The notes: a model not told the origin generated them from the sequence alone. A stretch of DNA of 21,325 nt from an uncultured Aliarcobacter sp. (GCA_947629065.1 CANRCH010000010.1:1-21325); one strand, 5' to 3'. Numbered from the stretch's first letter, positions 9,025 through 16,817 are shown. Translations and numbers: made by a program.

Positions 9025-9056
9025 AAAAAAAGGTGTAAGTAGAAACTTACACCTTT
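9025..9056 (-). terminator. Intrinsic terminator of the peroxiredoxin gene
   Basis: A perfect 12-bp stem AAAGGTGTAAGT / ACTTACACCTTT (9029-9056) with a 4-base loop, followed on the minus strand by further T, giving a run of seven. It starts 13 bases after the gene and separates it from rho. Confidence 0.85.
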
Positions 9057-9068
9057 AATTAAGATAAA

Positions 9069-9665
9069 TTATAGTTTTTCTGAGTTTTTAGCTAAGTATT
9101 CAGCAACACCTGATTTATCTGCTTTCATTCCTTCGTCACCTTTTGACCAACCAGCTGGACAAACTTCACCATGCTCATTTGTAAATAACATAGTATCAAC
9201 CATTCTAATCATCTCATCGATGTTTCTTCCTAGTGGTAAGTCATTGATAACTGCGTGTCTTACTGTTCCATCTTTATCAATTAAGAATGAACCTCTTAGT
9301 GCAACTGATTCACCAAATAATACATCAAAATCTTTTGAAATTTGTTTATTTAAGTCTGCAACTAATGGATATTTAACTCTTCCAATCCCACCATTTTCAA
9401 CTGGAGTTTCTCTCCATGCAAAGTGTGAAAATTCACTATCTACTGAACAACCAATTACTTGGATTCCTCTGTCTTCAAACTCTTGAATTCTGTTTGAGAA
9501 TGCAATAATTTCTGATGGGCATACAAAAGTAAAGTCTAATGGATAAAAGAATAATACCGCACCATTTTTTCCGATATTTTTATATAAGTTAAAATCTTCT
9601 TGAATTGAACCGTCTGCTAAAACAGCTGTTGCTGTAAAATCTGGAGCTTTTTTTGTTACTAACAT
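9069..9665 (-). CDS. Typical 2-Cys peroxiredoxin (AhpC/TSA family)
   Basis: Thiol peroxidase that removes hydrogen peroxide and organic peroxides in the cytoplasm. The 198 residues fit the Prx1/AhpC class. The peroxidatic Cys49 lies in DFTFVCPSEI and the resolving Cys169 in HGEVCPAGW, the signature of the typical two-cysteine dimer. A GGIG motif is present at 92-95, and the C-terminal helix carries EYLAKN rather than the usual YF, so sensitivity to over-oxidation cannot be read with certainty. The ATG has a good AAGGA. It is a single-gene unit with its own -10 box and terminator, divergent from fdxA. No AhpF is beside it, so thioredoxin is the likely reductant (inference). Confidence 0.93.
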   Translation of the reverse strand: MLVTKKAPDFTATAVLADGSIQEDFNLYKNIGKNGAVLFFYPLDFTFVCPSEIIAFSNRIQEFEDRGIQVIGCSVDSEFSHFAWRETPVENGGIGRVKYPLVADLNKQISKDFDVLFGESVALRGSFLIDKDGTVRHAVINDLPLGRNIDEMIRMVDTMLFTNEHGEVCPAGWSKGDEGMKADKSGVAEYLAKNSEKL

Positions 9666-9704
9666 ATTAATTTCCTTTTTTTATAATTTAATTTGAATGG
9701 TGGA

Positions 9705-9710
9705 ATTATA
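9705..9710 (-). promoter_or_regulatory. Putative -10 box of the peroxiredoxin gene
   Basis: Minus-strand TATAAT in the context AGCTATAATTCC, giving a leader of about 32 bases. In the 184-bp divergent region with fdxA I see no clear dyad that would identify a peroxide-responsive operator. Confidence 0.45.
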
Positions 9711-9795
9711 GCTTAATAAATTTATATTTAGCTTAAAGATAAAAATATTTTCTTTTTGATAAATTTTATCCTTTACTCTCTTTTAAAGTTTATTT

Positions 9796-9801
9796 TATAA
9801 T
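9796..9801 (+). promoter_or_regulatory. Putative -10 box of fdxA
   Basis: Plus-strand TATAAT in TTTTATAATTAC, about 40 bases before the ATG once the start site is placed near 9808. The upstream stretch is T-rich and lacks a -35. Confidence 0.4.
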
Positions 9802-9849
9802 TACTTTGATAAAGTTCATAAAATTTTAAAAATTCTATAGGAGAATATT

Positions 9850-10122
9850 ATGGCAGTATTAATAACAGACATCTGTATTAGCTGTGATGCTTGTTTAGAT
9901 GAGTGTCCAGTTGGTGCAATTGTTGATAATGATGATAACCCAACAGGTGAAGATGTATATTATGTTTATAAAGATAAATGTGTTGAGTGTGTAGGACACA
10001 ATGATGCCCCTGCATGTGCTGATGCCTGTCCAACTGAGGGCTGTATTGTATGGGACGAAGTTGGTTCAAGTGCAGTAGAAAAAGATGATAGAGGTGATGT
10101 TGGAACACCTGTTATAGAATAA
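9850..10122 (+). CDS. fdxA: 2[4Fe-4S] ferredoxin, Alvin-like
   Basis: Small soluble electron carrier of 90 residues. Cluster I ligands are Cys9, 12, 15 and 19 (CISCDACLDECP). Cluster II ligands are Cys44, 47, 56 and 60, where eight residues rather than two separate the second and third cysteines (CVECVGHNDAPACADACP). That insertion plus the C-terminal extension is typical of the Allochromatium vinosum-type ferredoxins with very low potentials. An extra Cys65 is present. A likely role is with the 2-oxoacid:ferredoxin oxidoreductases used by Campylobacterota (inference). The ATG has AGGAG at 9839-9843. A terminator follows at once, so it is a single-gene unit divergent from the peroxiredoxin gene. 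Confidence 0.92.
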   Translation: MAVLITDICISCDACLDECPVGAIVDNDDNPTGEDVYYVYKDKCVECVGHNDAPACADACPTEGCIVWDEVGSSAVEKDDRGDVGTPVIE

Positions 10123-10151
10123 TTTAAATATATTTATACATTATATAATAC

Positions 10152-10180
10152 AGGCAAGTAATAAATACTTGCCTTTTTTT
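10152..10180 (+). terminator. Intrinsic terminator of fdxA
   Basis: A 9-bp stem AGGCAAGTA / TACTTGCCT with a 5-base loop, followed by a run of seven T. It is 29 bases after the fdxA stop. Confidence 0.88.
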
Positions 10181-10191
10181 ATTTTTTTAGA

Positions 10192-10197
10192 TATAAT
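10192..10197 (+). promoter_or_regulatory. Putative -10 box of the ndk-yceD-rpmF-plsX-fabH unit
   Basis: TATAAT in the context TTTTTAGATATAATCCGCG right after the fdxA terminator, with a leader of about 27 bases to ndk. The downstream genes are nearly contiguous, so this may drive all five. Confidence 0.5.
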
Positions 10198-10230
10198 CCG
10201 CGACTTAAAAAATTAAAGAGGATAAATTAG

Positions 10231-10644
10231 ATGGAACAAACATTATCAATCATCAAACCAGATGCTGTAGCAAAAAACGTAGTTGGAAAAATCTTAGATA
10301 GATTTGAATCAGCTGGATTAAAAATTGCTGCAACTAAAAAAGTACAACTTACACAAGCTGATGCAGAAGCATTCTATGCAGTACATGCAAGCAGACCATT
10401 TTTTAAAGATTTAGTTGAATTTATGATCTCTGGACCTGTTGTAGTTTCAGTACTTGAGGGTGTTGATGCAATGGCAAAAAACAGAGAATTAATGGGTGCA
10501 ACAAATCCAAAAGAAGCAGCTCCTGGAACAATTAGAGCAGATTTTGCAGATTCAATTGATGCAAATGCAGTTCACGGAAGTGATTCATTAGAAAATGCAG
10601 AAATTGAAATTTCTTTCTTCTTTGCACAAAGAGAAATTTGTTAA
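10231..10644 (+). CDS. ndk: Nucleoside diphosphate kinase
   Basis: Moves the gamma phosphate from ATP to nucleoside diphosphates through a phosphohistidine. The 137 residues are the normal bacterial length. Seen are [10 protein letters not shown] at the N-terminus, the Kpn-loop region [28 protein letters not shown], and the active-site His115 in NAVHGSDS. The ATG has AGAGG upstream. It leads a compact plus-strand unit with only 7 bases to the next gene. Complete and typical. Confidence 0.97.
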   Translation: MEQTLSIIKPDAVAKNVVGKILDRFESAGLKIAATKKVQLTQADAEAFYAVHASRPFFKDLVEFMISGPVVVSVLEGVDAMAKNRELMGATNPKEAAPGTIRADFADSIDANAVHGSDSLENAEIEISFFFAQREIC

Positions 10645-10651
10645 TTAATCT

Positions 10652-11029
10652 ATGAAAATAGAGTTTAGAAAAGTACCCCAAACAAAAAAAGAGCTAGAAA
10701 CTTTTTTGGATTCAGTTAAAATTGAAGGTACTTTTTGTAAAATTTCGTCATCTTTAGTAAAAATAGAAGCAAATCTTCTTGGAACAACTTCAATTGATTG
10801 TTCAAGATGTGGAGATTCAGAATCTTTATTGCTTAATGAAGAGCTAAAACTACTTTTAAGTGATGGTATATTTAAAGGTGATGAAGAAGAGTTTTTAGTA
10901 ATAGAAATAGAAAATGGTTTAATTGATTTTGATGAAATTATTGAAAGTGAATTAAACAGTATTAAAAGCGATTATCATATTTGCCAAAATTGTGCAAAAA
11001 ATGATAAGCTTTTTGAAAAAGAATTTTAA
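10652..11029 (+). CDS. YceD/DUF177-family protein (23S rRNA accumulation)
   Basis: A 125-residue protein directly before rpmF, the usual place for the DUF177/YceD family, whose E. coli member is needed for 23S rRNA accumulation. Two CxxC pairs, Cys50/Cys53 (IDCSRCGDS) and Cys111/Cys114 (ICQNCAKN), probably bind a metal and bracket an acidic middle (KGDEEEFLVIEIENGLIDFDEIIESEL) characteristic of the family. No Shine-Dalgarno is visible before the ATG, so translation may be coupled to ndk, which ends 7 bases earlier. Sequence conservation in this family is low; the call leans on the cysteine pairs, the acidic core and the position. Confidence 0.8.
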   Translation: MKIEFRKVPQTKKELETFLDSVKIEGTFCKISSSLVKIEANLLGTTSIDCSRCGDSESLLLNEELKLLLSDGIFKGDEEEFLVIEIENGLIDFDEIIESELNSIKSDYHICQNCAKNDKLFEKEF

Positions 11030-11044
11030 TATAGGAGAATAATT

Positions 11045-11197
11045 ATGGCAGTACCAAAAAGAAGAGTGTCTCACTCAAGATCAGCAATGAGAAGAGCACA
11101 CTATAAAGTGACATTAAAAAGACCAGTAAAAGACAGTGATGGTTCATACAAAATGCCTCACATGGTTAATCCAAACACTGGTGAATATAAAAACTAA
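11045..11197 (+). CDS. rpmF: 50S ribosomal protein L32
   Basis: A 50-residue basic protein, [20 protein letters not shown] at the N-terminus, which is the L32 signature (AVPKRR.S..R...RR.H). A strong Shine-Dalgarno AGGAG at 11033-11037 precedes the ATG. There are no cysteines, so this is the zinc-independent form of L32. The stop codon shares one base with the plsX start (TAATG). The yceD-rpmF-plsX-fabH order is widely conserved in bacteria. It is short enough to be missed by length filters. Confidence 0.96.
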   Translation: MAVPKRRVSHSRSAMRRAHYKVTLKRPVKDSDGSYKMPHMVNPNTGEYKN

Positions 11198-12201
11198 TGC
11201 TTAAAATTGCAATTGATGCAATGGGTGGGGACTTCGGTCCCGAACCAATAATTGAAGGGCTTGTTTTAGCTCTTAGAAATAACAACAACTTTACAGCAAT
11301 AGCTGTTGGAAACAAAGAACAACTTCTTAAACTAATCCCCCCAACTTTTTTAAATAGAGTAGAAATTCACGATGCGACTGATGTTATGTCAATGCATGAT
11401 AGTGCAACTGATGCTTTAAAAAGAAAAGAGTCTACAATTTATCAAGCAATAGAACTTGTTAGAGATAAAAAAGCTGATGCTATAGTATCTGCTGGGCACT
11501 CAGGTGCAACTATGTCACTGGCAACTTTGAGAATTGGAAGAATTAAAGGGGTATCAAGACCTGCAATTGCAACACTTATGCCAACAAGCGAAACTCAAAA
11601 TACTTTAGTACTTGATGTTGGTGCAAATGTTGATAGTGATGCAAAAAATCTTTTTGAATTTGCTGTTATGGGTCAAGCTTATATGCAAAGTGTGATTGGA
11701 ATAGATGATGCTATTGTTGGACTTTTAAGTAATGGTGAAGAAGAGAGTAAAGGAAATGAAGTTACAAAAGAGGCTTATAAATTAATCTCTAAAATTCCAA
11801 ACTTTGCTGGAAATGTTGAAGGTGCTGATATCTTCAAAGGAACAGTTGATGTTGTTGTATGTGATGGGTTTATAGGTAATATTTTACTAAAAACTGCTGA
11901 AGGTGTAGCAGATACTATTGGTAAAATTATAAAGAAAAATCTAAAAAGATCACTAATTTCTATTGCTGGTGCCGTTTTAATGAGAAAGGTATTTAAAAAC
12001 CTAAAAGTAAGAGTAGATTATGCAGAATATGGTGGTGCACCACTTCTTGGAGTAAAAGCACCTGTTATTATTTCGCATGGAAAATCTAATCCAAAAGCTA
12101 TTAAAAATGCAATATTCCAAGCAATAAATAGTGCAAGTTCAAATTTAGATGATATAATTGAACAAAGATTAATAAAATATAGCTCTAAAGAGCAAAATTA
12201 A
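11197..12201 (+). CDS. plsX: Phosphate acyltransferase PlsX
   Basis: Turns acyl-ACP into acyl phosphate, the donor for PlsY in phospholipid synthesis, on the inner face of the membrane. The 334 residues begin with the hallmark [18 protein letters not shown], followed by [38 protein letters not shown] and [17 protein letters not shown], all typical of the family. The ATG overlaps the rpmF stop by one base with no strong Shine-Dalgarno of its own, so it is probably translated by coupling. fabH follows 24 bases later. Confidence 0.97.
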   Translation: MLKIAIDAMGGDFGPEPIIEGLVLALRNNNNFTAIAVGNKEQLLKLIPPTFLNRVEIHDATDVMSMHDSATDALKRKESTIYQAIELVRDKKADAIVSAGHSGATMSLATLRIGRIKGVSRPAIATLMPTSETQNTLVLDVGANVDSDAKNLFEFAVMGQAYMQSVIGIDDAIVGLLSNGEEESKGNEVTKEAYKLISKIPNFAGNVEGADIFKGTVDVVVCDGFIGNILLKTAEGVADTIGKIIKKNLKRSLISIAGAVLMRKVFKNLKVRVDYAEYGGAPLLGVKAPVIISHGKSNPKAIKNAIFQAINSASSNLDDIIEQRLIKYSSKEQN

Positions 12202-12225
12202 GAGCGAAAGTTTTAAGGACAAGAT

Positions 12226-13224
12226 ATGATTTATGCAGCGTTTAGATCAATTGGAGCTTATATTCCAGAAAAAATCATGACAAATGCAGATTTTGAAAAG
12301 ATAATTGATACAAGCGATGAGTGGATTACAAAAAGAACAGGAATTAAAGAAAGAAGAGTAGCTACAGAAAATGAGACACCATCAACAATGGGTGTTGAAG
12401 CTGCAAAAGTTGCTATTGATAGAGCTAAAATTAATAAAGATGAGATAGATTTAGTAATTTGTGCAACTGTAACTCCTGATTATTTATGTATGCCATCAAC
12501 TGCTTGTTTGATTGCTGGAAAATTAGAATTAACAAATGTTATGGCATTTGATGTAAGTGCTGCATGTACTGGTTTTGTATATGCATTAAATATTGCAAAA
12601 GCATTTATTGAATCAGGATTAAAGAAAAATGTATTAATTATTGGTGCTGAAAAATATAGCTCTATTCTAAACTATGAAGATAGAACAACTTGTTTTATCT
12701 TTGGTGATGGAGCAGGTGCAGCAATAATTAGTGCAACAGAAGATAAAACTGAAGCAATTATAGATGTTCACTGCTCAGGTGATGGTGCTTATGAAGATTT
12801 GATTAAAACAAAAGGTGGAGGAAGCAAACACCCTTGTAGCCAAGAAGTTTTAGATGCAAAAATGGCATGTATTTCTATGAAAGGGAATGAGACATTTAAA
12901 CTTGCAGTTAAAACTTTAACAGCTGATGTTTTAAAAATGTTTGAAAAACACAATATTACAAAAGAAGATTTAAATCACTTTATTCCACATCAAGCAAACT
13001 ACAGAATTATTAAATCTGTTGGTGAAGCTTTAGGATTAGATGAAGAACAGACTGTTTTAACAGTTCATAAGTATGGTAATACTTCAGCTGCTTCAATTCC
13101 AATGGCAATGAATGATGCCTTTGAAGAGGGAAGAATAAAAGCTGGTGATACAGTTTTATTTGATGCCTTTGGAGGTGGACTTACATGGGGAAGTGCTCTA
13201 TTTAGATTTGCACCTAAGAAGTAA
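12226..13224 (+). CDS. fabH: Beta-ketoacyl-ACP synthase III
   Basis: Starts fatty acid synthesis by condensing acetyl-CoA with malonyl-ACP. The 332 residues carry the full catalytic triad: Cys114 in DVSAACTGFVYA, His255 in FIPHQANYRI and Asn285 in HKYGNTSAAS. DEWITKRTGIKERR (31-44) and the C-terminal DAFGGGLTWGSAL are also family marks. The ATG has AAGGA upstream. It ends the ndk-to-fabH unit, with a weak hairpin over its stop codon. Together with plsX this places the entry steps of lipid synthesis under one promoter with rpmF and ndk. Confidence 0.97.
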   Translation: MIYAAFRSIGAYIPEKIMTNADFEKIIDTSDEWITKRTGIKERRVATENETPSTMGVEAAKVAIDRAKINKDEIDLVICATVTPDYLCMPSTACLIAGKLELTNVMAFDVSAACTGFVYALNIAKAFIESGLKKNVLIIGAEKYSSILNYEDRTTCFIFGDGAGAAIISATEDKTEAIIDVHCSGDGAYEDLIKTKGGGSKHPCSQEVLDAKMACISMKGNETFKLAVKTLTADVLKMFEKHNITKEDLNHFIPHQANYRIIKSVGEALGLDEEQTVLTVHKYGNTSAASIPMAMNDAFEEGRIKAGDTVLFDAFGGGLTWGSALFRFAPKK

Positions 13225-13246
13225 ACTTTTTTTAAGTTTATTTCTT
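13216..13246 (+). terminator. AT-rich hairpin at the end of fabH
   Basis: AAGAAGTAAACTT (13216-13228) pairs with AAGTTTATTTCTT (13234-13246), one G-T pair included, around a loop of five T. It overlaps the fabH stop codon and is followed by AATCTTTTTT. The stem is weak in G/C, so termination is plausible but not certain. Confidence 0.4.
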
Positions 13247-13254
13247 AATCTTTT

Positions 13255-13686
13255 TTATTCAAATCTCTTATTATTTGGATTACTTTTAAATACATTTTTT
13301 GATTTTTCTATATTACCTTCACTAAATTTTTCAACCGTTGCACTTGGATTTAAATATAAAATTGAATCATCAATTACTATTTGAAGTATTGAATATAATG
13401 GAACTTTTACAAGTGAACCAAAATTTTCACTCCCAAAACCTGCTTCAAAATATAAGTTATTTTCTTCAATTCTTACAGTTGTAAATGTATAGTTACTTAG
13501 TGTAAAAAGTGAAAATTCTAAAATATTTTCCATAATTTCACTTGGCAAAATAGGTGAAAATGTTAAATTTTTTGTATTTACAACAATCGAAAACTCTTGA
13601 TTTTTATCTAATAGAAAATTTACAATCTCATCAATTTGTCTCTCTACTATCTCTTTATACTCATAATTTTCTATAATTTTTTGCAT
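13255..13686 (-). CDS. Hypothetical protein resembling the SspB ClpX-adaptor fold
   Basis: A 143-residue cytoplasmic protein with no signal peptide, membrane segment or cysteine. After an N-terminal helix (about 9-29) the pattern is EFSIVVNTKN, FSPILPSEIM, a beta-rich LSNYTFTTVRIEENN, then LYFEAGFGSENFGSLVKVPL and SILQIVIDD. The run of a beta strand, a Gly-rich turn, then VPL..IL.I strongly recalls SspB (LSFSARFGG...VYVPFSAVLAIY in Gammaproteobacteria), which delivers ssrA-tagged proteins to ClpXP. Like SspB it ends with a flexible charged tail (about 116-143), although I see no clear hydrophobic ClpX-binding motif there. The ATG has AGGAAG. It is divergent from the LapG-like gene. The SspB reading is inference from pattern; otherwise it is a hypothetical protein. 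Confidence 0.6.
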   Translation of the reverse strand: MQKIIENYEYKEIVERQIDEIVNFLLDKNQEFSIVVNTKNLTFSPILPSEIMENILEFSLFTLSNYTFTTVRIEENNLYFEAGFGSENFGSLVKVPLYSILQIVIDDSILYLNPSATVEKFSEGNIEKSKNVFKSNPNNKRFE

Positions 13687-13715
13687 AAATTACTTCCTAT
13701 TAAAATTTAATTTGA

Positions 13716-13721
13716 TATTAT
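13716..13721 (+). promoter_or_regulatory. Putative -10 box close to the LapG-like start
   Basis: TATTAT ends only 5 bases before the ATG at 13727, so transcription would begin at or next to that ATG. No Shine-Dalgarno is visible. A leaderless mRNA is possible. Confidence 0.3.
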
Positions 13722-13726
13722 ATCTT

Positions 13727-14368
13727 ATGAAACAGTTATTTATTCTTATTTTTATACTATCAAATCTAACTTTTGCTTATGAATTTAAATTAAACAGTAA
13801 AGATTTAAAACTAATAAACAATCATCCTAAAAAAAAATTTATAGAAGCCAGATTAAAAAAATTTGCCGACTTAAAAAAAGAGGTAAAGAGTTTTGAGCTT
13901 ATCAAAAAGCTATCACATATAAATACTTTTATAAATAAAAGTTTCCCTGAATTTGACAATAATTCATATGAAATAGATGATTATTGGGCAACCCCAAAAG
14001 AGTTTTTAATAAGTGGTCATGGTGATTGTGAAGATTATGCAATTGCCAAATATTTCACTCTTTTAGAATTAGGAATAAAAAAAGAAAACTTATATTTATC
14101 AATAGTTCAAGTAAAAAATGAAAGAGGCTTGCATATGATTTTACTTTATAGTGAAAATAGAAATTCAAGTCCTTTAGTTTTAGATAACTTAAGTTTTAGG
14201 GTAATTCCCCTTAATAAAAGAACGGATTTAATTCCAAAAGTTGCTTTTAATGAAATTGATTCATACACTTTAGATAATAATAAATTTATTAAAAAAGTAA
14301 ATATAGATTGGCAAGGAGATAATAAATGGGAAAAACTTTTAAATAGAGTTTATAAATTAAATGAGTAA
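13727..14368 (+). CDS. LapG-type periplasmic cysteine protease (BTLCP family)
   Basis: Transglutaminase-like cysteine peptidase of 213 residues, probably periplasmic. The signal peptide is clear: MKQLFILIFILSNLTFA with cleavage after Ala17. The start is taken at ATG 13727; a TTG five codons upstream would only add residues before the signal. The catalytic triad fits the LapG family: Cys101 in SGHGDCEDYAIAK, His136 in RGLHMILLY and Asp153 in LVLDNLS, with the family's WATPKEFL just before the cysteine. LapG proteases cut large surface adhesins (LapA type) to release biofilm cells and are held back by the c-di-GMP receptor LapD. Neither partner is in this window. The 3' end overlaps the convergent pabC-like gene by 19 bp. 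Confidence 0.85.
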   Translation: MKQLFILIFILSNLTFAYEFKLNSKDLKLINNHPKKKFIEARLKKFADLKKEVKSFELIKKLSHINTFINKSFPEFDNNSYEIDDYWATPKEFLISGHGDCEDYAIAKYFTLLELGIKKENLYLSIVQVKNERGLHMILLYSENRNSSPLVLDNLSFRVIPLNKRTDLIPKVAFNEIDSYTLDNNKFIKKVNIDWQGDNKWEKLLNRVYKLNE

Positions 14369-14910
14369 TCTCTTATCTCATCAAATCCTATCATTACATT
14401 CATAAGTGCTAGTTTTTCTGCATTTTTTAACATCTCTAAACTTATATTTTGCTCTTTTAAAAAACCATCTTTTATAAGTCTAGCTCTTGTAGTTCCTTGC
14501 AGTAAACAATCTTTTGAAGTAATCCAAACATCATCATAAAATATAGCAATATTAGCAATACTTGTATCAGTTACAACTCCTTGTTTTACAATTATTACCT
14601 CATCACAAGCATCTTTTTGTAAAAAAAGTCTATCTAAATCTTCTCTATTTAGATATTTTTTAGAGTACTCTATTTTATCATCAAATAGAATTTTGAAACT
14701 TTTTATATCTCTTTTTATGTAAGGAAAATACTCTACACTTAAAATTTCATCTTTATTGTAAATAAGTTTGCATCTTAAAAGTTCACTAGAAATTGGACTT
14801 ATATACTCTTGCAAGTTCAAATCTTTTGCAATAGTTTTTATAACTCTTTTTTGATGATATTCTAAATTAAAAACTTCAAAATCTTCACATTTAATTGTCT
14901 CAAAATACAT
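14350..14910 (-). CDS. pabC: Aminotransferase class IV, probable aminodeoxychorismate lyase
   Basis: PLP-fold enzyme of 186 residues, likely releasing pyruvate from aminodeoxychorismate to give p-aminobenzoate for folate. The C-terminal half carries the class IV pattern: VVTDTSIANIAIF, then LLQGTTRARLI. The Schiff-base lysine should be Lys84 or Lys85 in YSKKYLNRE. It is much shorter than the E. coli enzyme (269), lacking most of the usual N-terminal domain, though such short forms beside pabB are common. It follows pabB after 23 bases with its own AAGGA, which supports the pabC role over a branched-chain or D-amino-acid aminotransferase. Its end overlaps the LapG-like gene tail to tail. Confidence 0.82.
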   Translation of the reverse strand: MYFETIKCEDFEVFNLEYHQKRVIKTIAKDLNLQEYISPISSELLRCKLIYNKDEILSVEYFPYIKRDIKSFKILFDDKIEYSKKYLNREDLDRLFLQKDACDEVIIVKQGVVTDTSIANIAIFYDDVWITSKDCLLQGTTRARLIKDGFLKEQNISLEMLKNAEKLALMNVMIGFDEIRDYSFNL

Positions 14911-14933
14911 ATAATATTCCTTAATATAAAAAT

Positions 14934-15902
14934 TTAGAATGGCAAATATATTTTTTCTATTAGCTCTTCATACTCTTGCTTTTCATCACTATTTTTTGTA
15001 ATTCCACCACCACTTTTATAGAAAAACTCACCATTTATCTCTTCAATAAATCGAATAAGAACAAAACTTTGAAGATTTTTTCCATCAAATATTGCAAAAA
15101 TACCACAATAAAAACCTCTATCATAATCTTCAATATCATCTAAAATCTCTTTTGATATATTCTTTGGCATTCCAGTTATTGATCCTGCTGGAAGAATTTT
15201 TGAAAATATATCTCCAATATTCTCTATATAATTATCTTTACAAGAAGCACTTATTTTTGAACTTGTTTGAAGTAAATCACCATTTTTTGTGGATATTTTA
15301 TCAATATATCTAAACTCTTCAAGAACAATATTTGAAAAACTATTTTCTAATTCTAAATCATTTTTTAGTAATTCAACCACAGTTTTATGCTCTTCAATCT
15401 CTTTTTTACTATTTAAAAGTTTCTTTTTTGCATCTATAATATCTGCTTTTATTGTACCTTTCATAGGATAGGTGAAAAGCTTATTATCAATAATCTCTAT
15501 AAATTTTTCAGGCGAAAAACAAACAAAATTTTCATCTTTTGTATTAATTCGTAAATTTAAAAGTGCATTTGAATTTTCAAAAACTTCATCTAAAGTACAG
15601 TTTAAATCTATTCTTGTTTGACTTGTAAGATTTGCTAGCGATATAATATTTTTGTCTAAATTTTGTTTTAATATATCAAACTTATTTTTGTACTCTTGGA
15701 AGCTTTGTGGATATTTTTTAAGTTCAAAAACTCTATTTTTATCTATATTCGATAATCTATTTTTATCGTGGAATCTATATTTTATTTTTGTACTAGATAG
15801 TTTTTCTATATAAGCTTTTTGTAGATCATAAGATAGAATAAATAAAAATGGCTCTTTTTCTTTGCCAAATTTATTTAATCTTTGTTTTATATTTTCATTC
15901 AC
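14934..15902 (-). CDS. pabB: Aminodeoxychorismate synthase component I
   Basis: Chorismate-binding enzyme that aminates chorismate in the p-aminobenzoate branch of folate synthesis. The 322 residues hold only the catalytic chorismate-binding domain, with little of the N-terminal half found in longer PabB/TrpE. Seen are the PMKGT signature (Lys in place of the Ala of TrpE, which points to ADC synthase), EEHKTVVELLKNDL, LQTSSKI, PAGSITGMPK and DRGFYCGIFAI. The start is GTG at 15902, overlapping the pyrB stop codon by four bases (GTGA). pabC follows. The glutaminase subunit PabA is not in the window and must lie elsewhere, perhaps shared with TrpG. Confidence 0.92.
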   Translation of the reverse strand: MNENIKQRLNKFGKEKEPFLFILSYDLQKAYIEKLSSTKIKYRFHDKNRLSNIDKNRVFELKKYPQSFQEYKNKFDILKQNLDKNIISLANLTSQTRIDLNCTLDEVFENSNALLNLRINTKDENFVCFSPEKFIEIIDNKLFTYPMKGTIKADIIDAKKKLLNSKKEIEEHKTVVELLKNDLELENSFSNIVLEEFRYIDKISTKNGDLLQTSSKISASCKDNYIENIGDIFSKILPAGSITGMPKNISKEILDDIEDYDRGFYCGIFAIFDGKNLQSFVLIRFIEEINGEFFYKSGGGITKNSDEKQEYEELIEKIYLPF

Positions 15903-16786
15903 TTTCTATTTTCTAAAATTAGTTTTTTTAGAATTGCAGCTCTAATTGCAACACCATTTGTAACTTGTTCTAAAACTTTACATCTTGGGTGTTTTAAAGC
16001 ATCATCAGTTATATCAATATTTCTATTAACAGGACCTGGATGAAGAAGTAAAAACTCTTTTCTCTCCATATGTTCACTTGTAATACAAAAATCTTTTGCA
16101 TACTCTTGAAGTGATTCAAAATATGTAATATTATGTCTTTCAAGCTGACTTCTTAAGCTCATTACAATATCCATATCATCAATTATTTCATCAATTGTAT
16201 CAAACTGTTTATACTCATTTCCCTCATATTTAAAGCAATCAGGTGCAACTAAATTTACATCTATTCCAAATCTAGGAAGCAGTCTTCTATTTGACCCAGC
16301 AACTCTTGAGTTTCTTACATCTCCAACAATTGCTATTTTTTTACCATCCAGTTCACCTTTAAAATACTCATTAATTGTAAATAAATCTAAAAAAGCTTGT
16401 GTTGGATGTGAGTGTCTTCCGTCACCTGCATTTAAAATAGGACAATCTACATAACCTATTAAACTTTCAGGTAATCCATGAACACTATGTCTTATAATGA
16501 TTGCATCTGGTTGCATCGCATTTAAGTTTGCAACTGTGTCATACATTGTCTCACCTTTTTTTTGTGAAGATGTACCAACATCAAGACTTACAACCTCAGC
16601 ACCTAATCTTTTTGCAGCTATTTCAAAAGAACTTCTTGTTCGTGTTGAGTTCTCAAAAAATAGTGTAACTATTATTTTTCCTTTTAATCCCTCATTAAAA
16701 CCATCAGTTAAATAACTTTTTGCATCTTTAAAAATATTTAAAATCTCTTCTTTTGAGAAGTCAGAAGTTCGTATTAGATGTTGCAT
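15899..16786 (-). CDS. pyrB: Aspartate carbamoyltransferase, catalytic chain
   Basis: Joins carbamoyl phosphate and aspartate in the committed step of pyrimidine synthesis. The 295 residues have FFENSTRTRSSFE (the STRTR carbamoyl-phosphate loop, Ser47-Arg51), HSHPTQAFLDLFTI, GDVRNSRVAGSN and HPGPVNRN. The ATG at 16786 is chosen over a TTG one codon earlier because AAAGGA then sits at the normal distance. No regulatory chain PyrI is adjacent. It leads the pyrB-pabB-pabC unit, overlapping pabB by four bases, and is divergent from the cis/trans isomerase gene. Confidence 0.97.
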   Translation of the reverse strand: MQHLIRTSDFSKEEILNIFKDAKSYLTDGFNEGLKGKIIVTLFFENSTRTRSSFEIAAKRLGAEVVSLDVGTSSQKKGETMYDTVANLNAMQPDAIIIRHSVHGLPESLIGYVDCPILNAGDGRHSHPTQAFLDLFTINEYFKGELDGKKIAIVGDVRNSRVAGSNRRLLPRFGIDVNLVAPDCFKYEGNEYKQFDTIDEIIDDMDIVMSLRSQLERHNITYFESLQEYAKDFCITSEHMERKEFLLLHPGPVNRNIDITDDALKHPRCKVLEQVTNGVAIRAAILKKLILENRK

Positions 16787-16811
16787 CAATTTCCTTTCAT
16801 TTTAGTTTCGG

Positions 16812-16817
16812 ATTTTA
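16812..16817 (-). promoter_or_regulatory. Putative -10 box of pyrB
   Basis: Minus-strand TAAAAT in TTTTTGCTAAAATCCG, about 26-31 bases before the ATG. The T-stretch directly before it fits promoters of this phylum. No PyrR-type or UTP-sensing attenuator is seen in the short leader. Confidence 0.4.

Noticed and set aside
9666..9849. Peroxide-responsive operator between the peroxiredoxin gene and fdxA
   Set aside because: Only AT-rich sequence and -10 boxes are visible; no convincing PerR/Fur-type dyad.
9878..10108. Minus-strand His/Leu-rich frame opposite fdxA
   Set aside because: Shadow of the ferredoxin codons; the opposite strand has eight ordered cluster cysteines.
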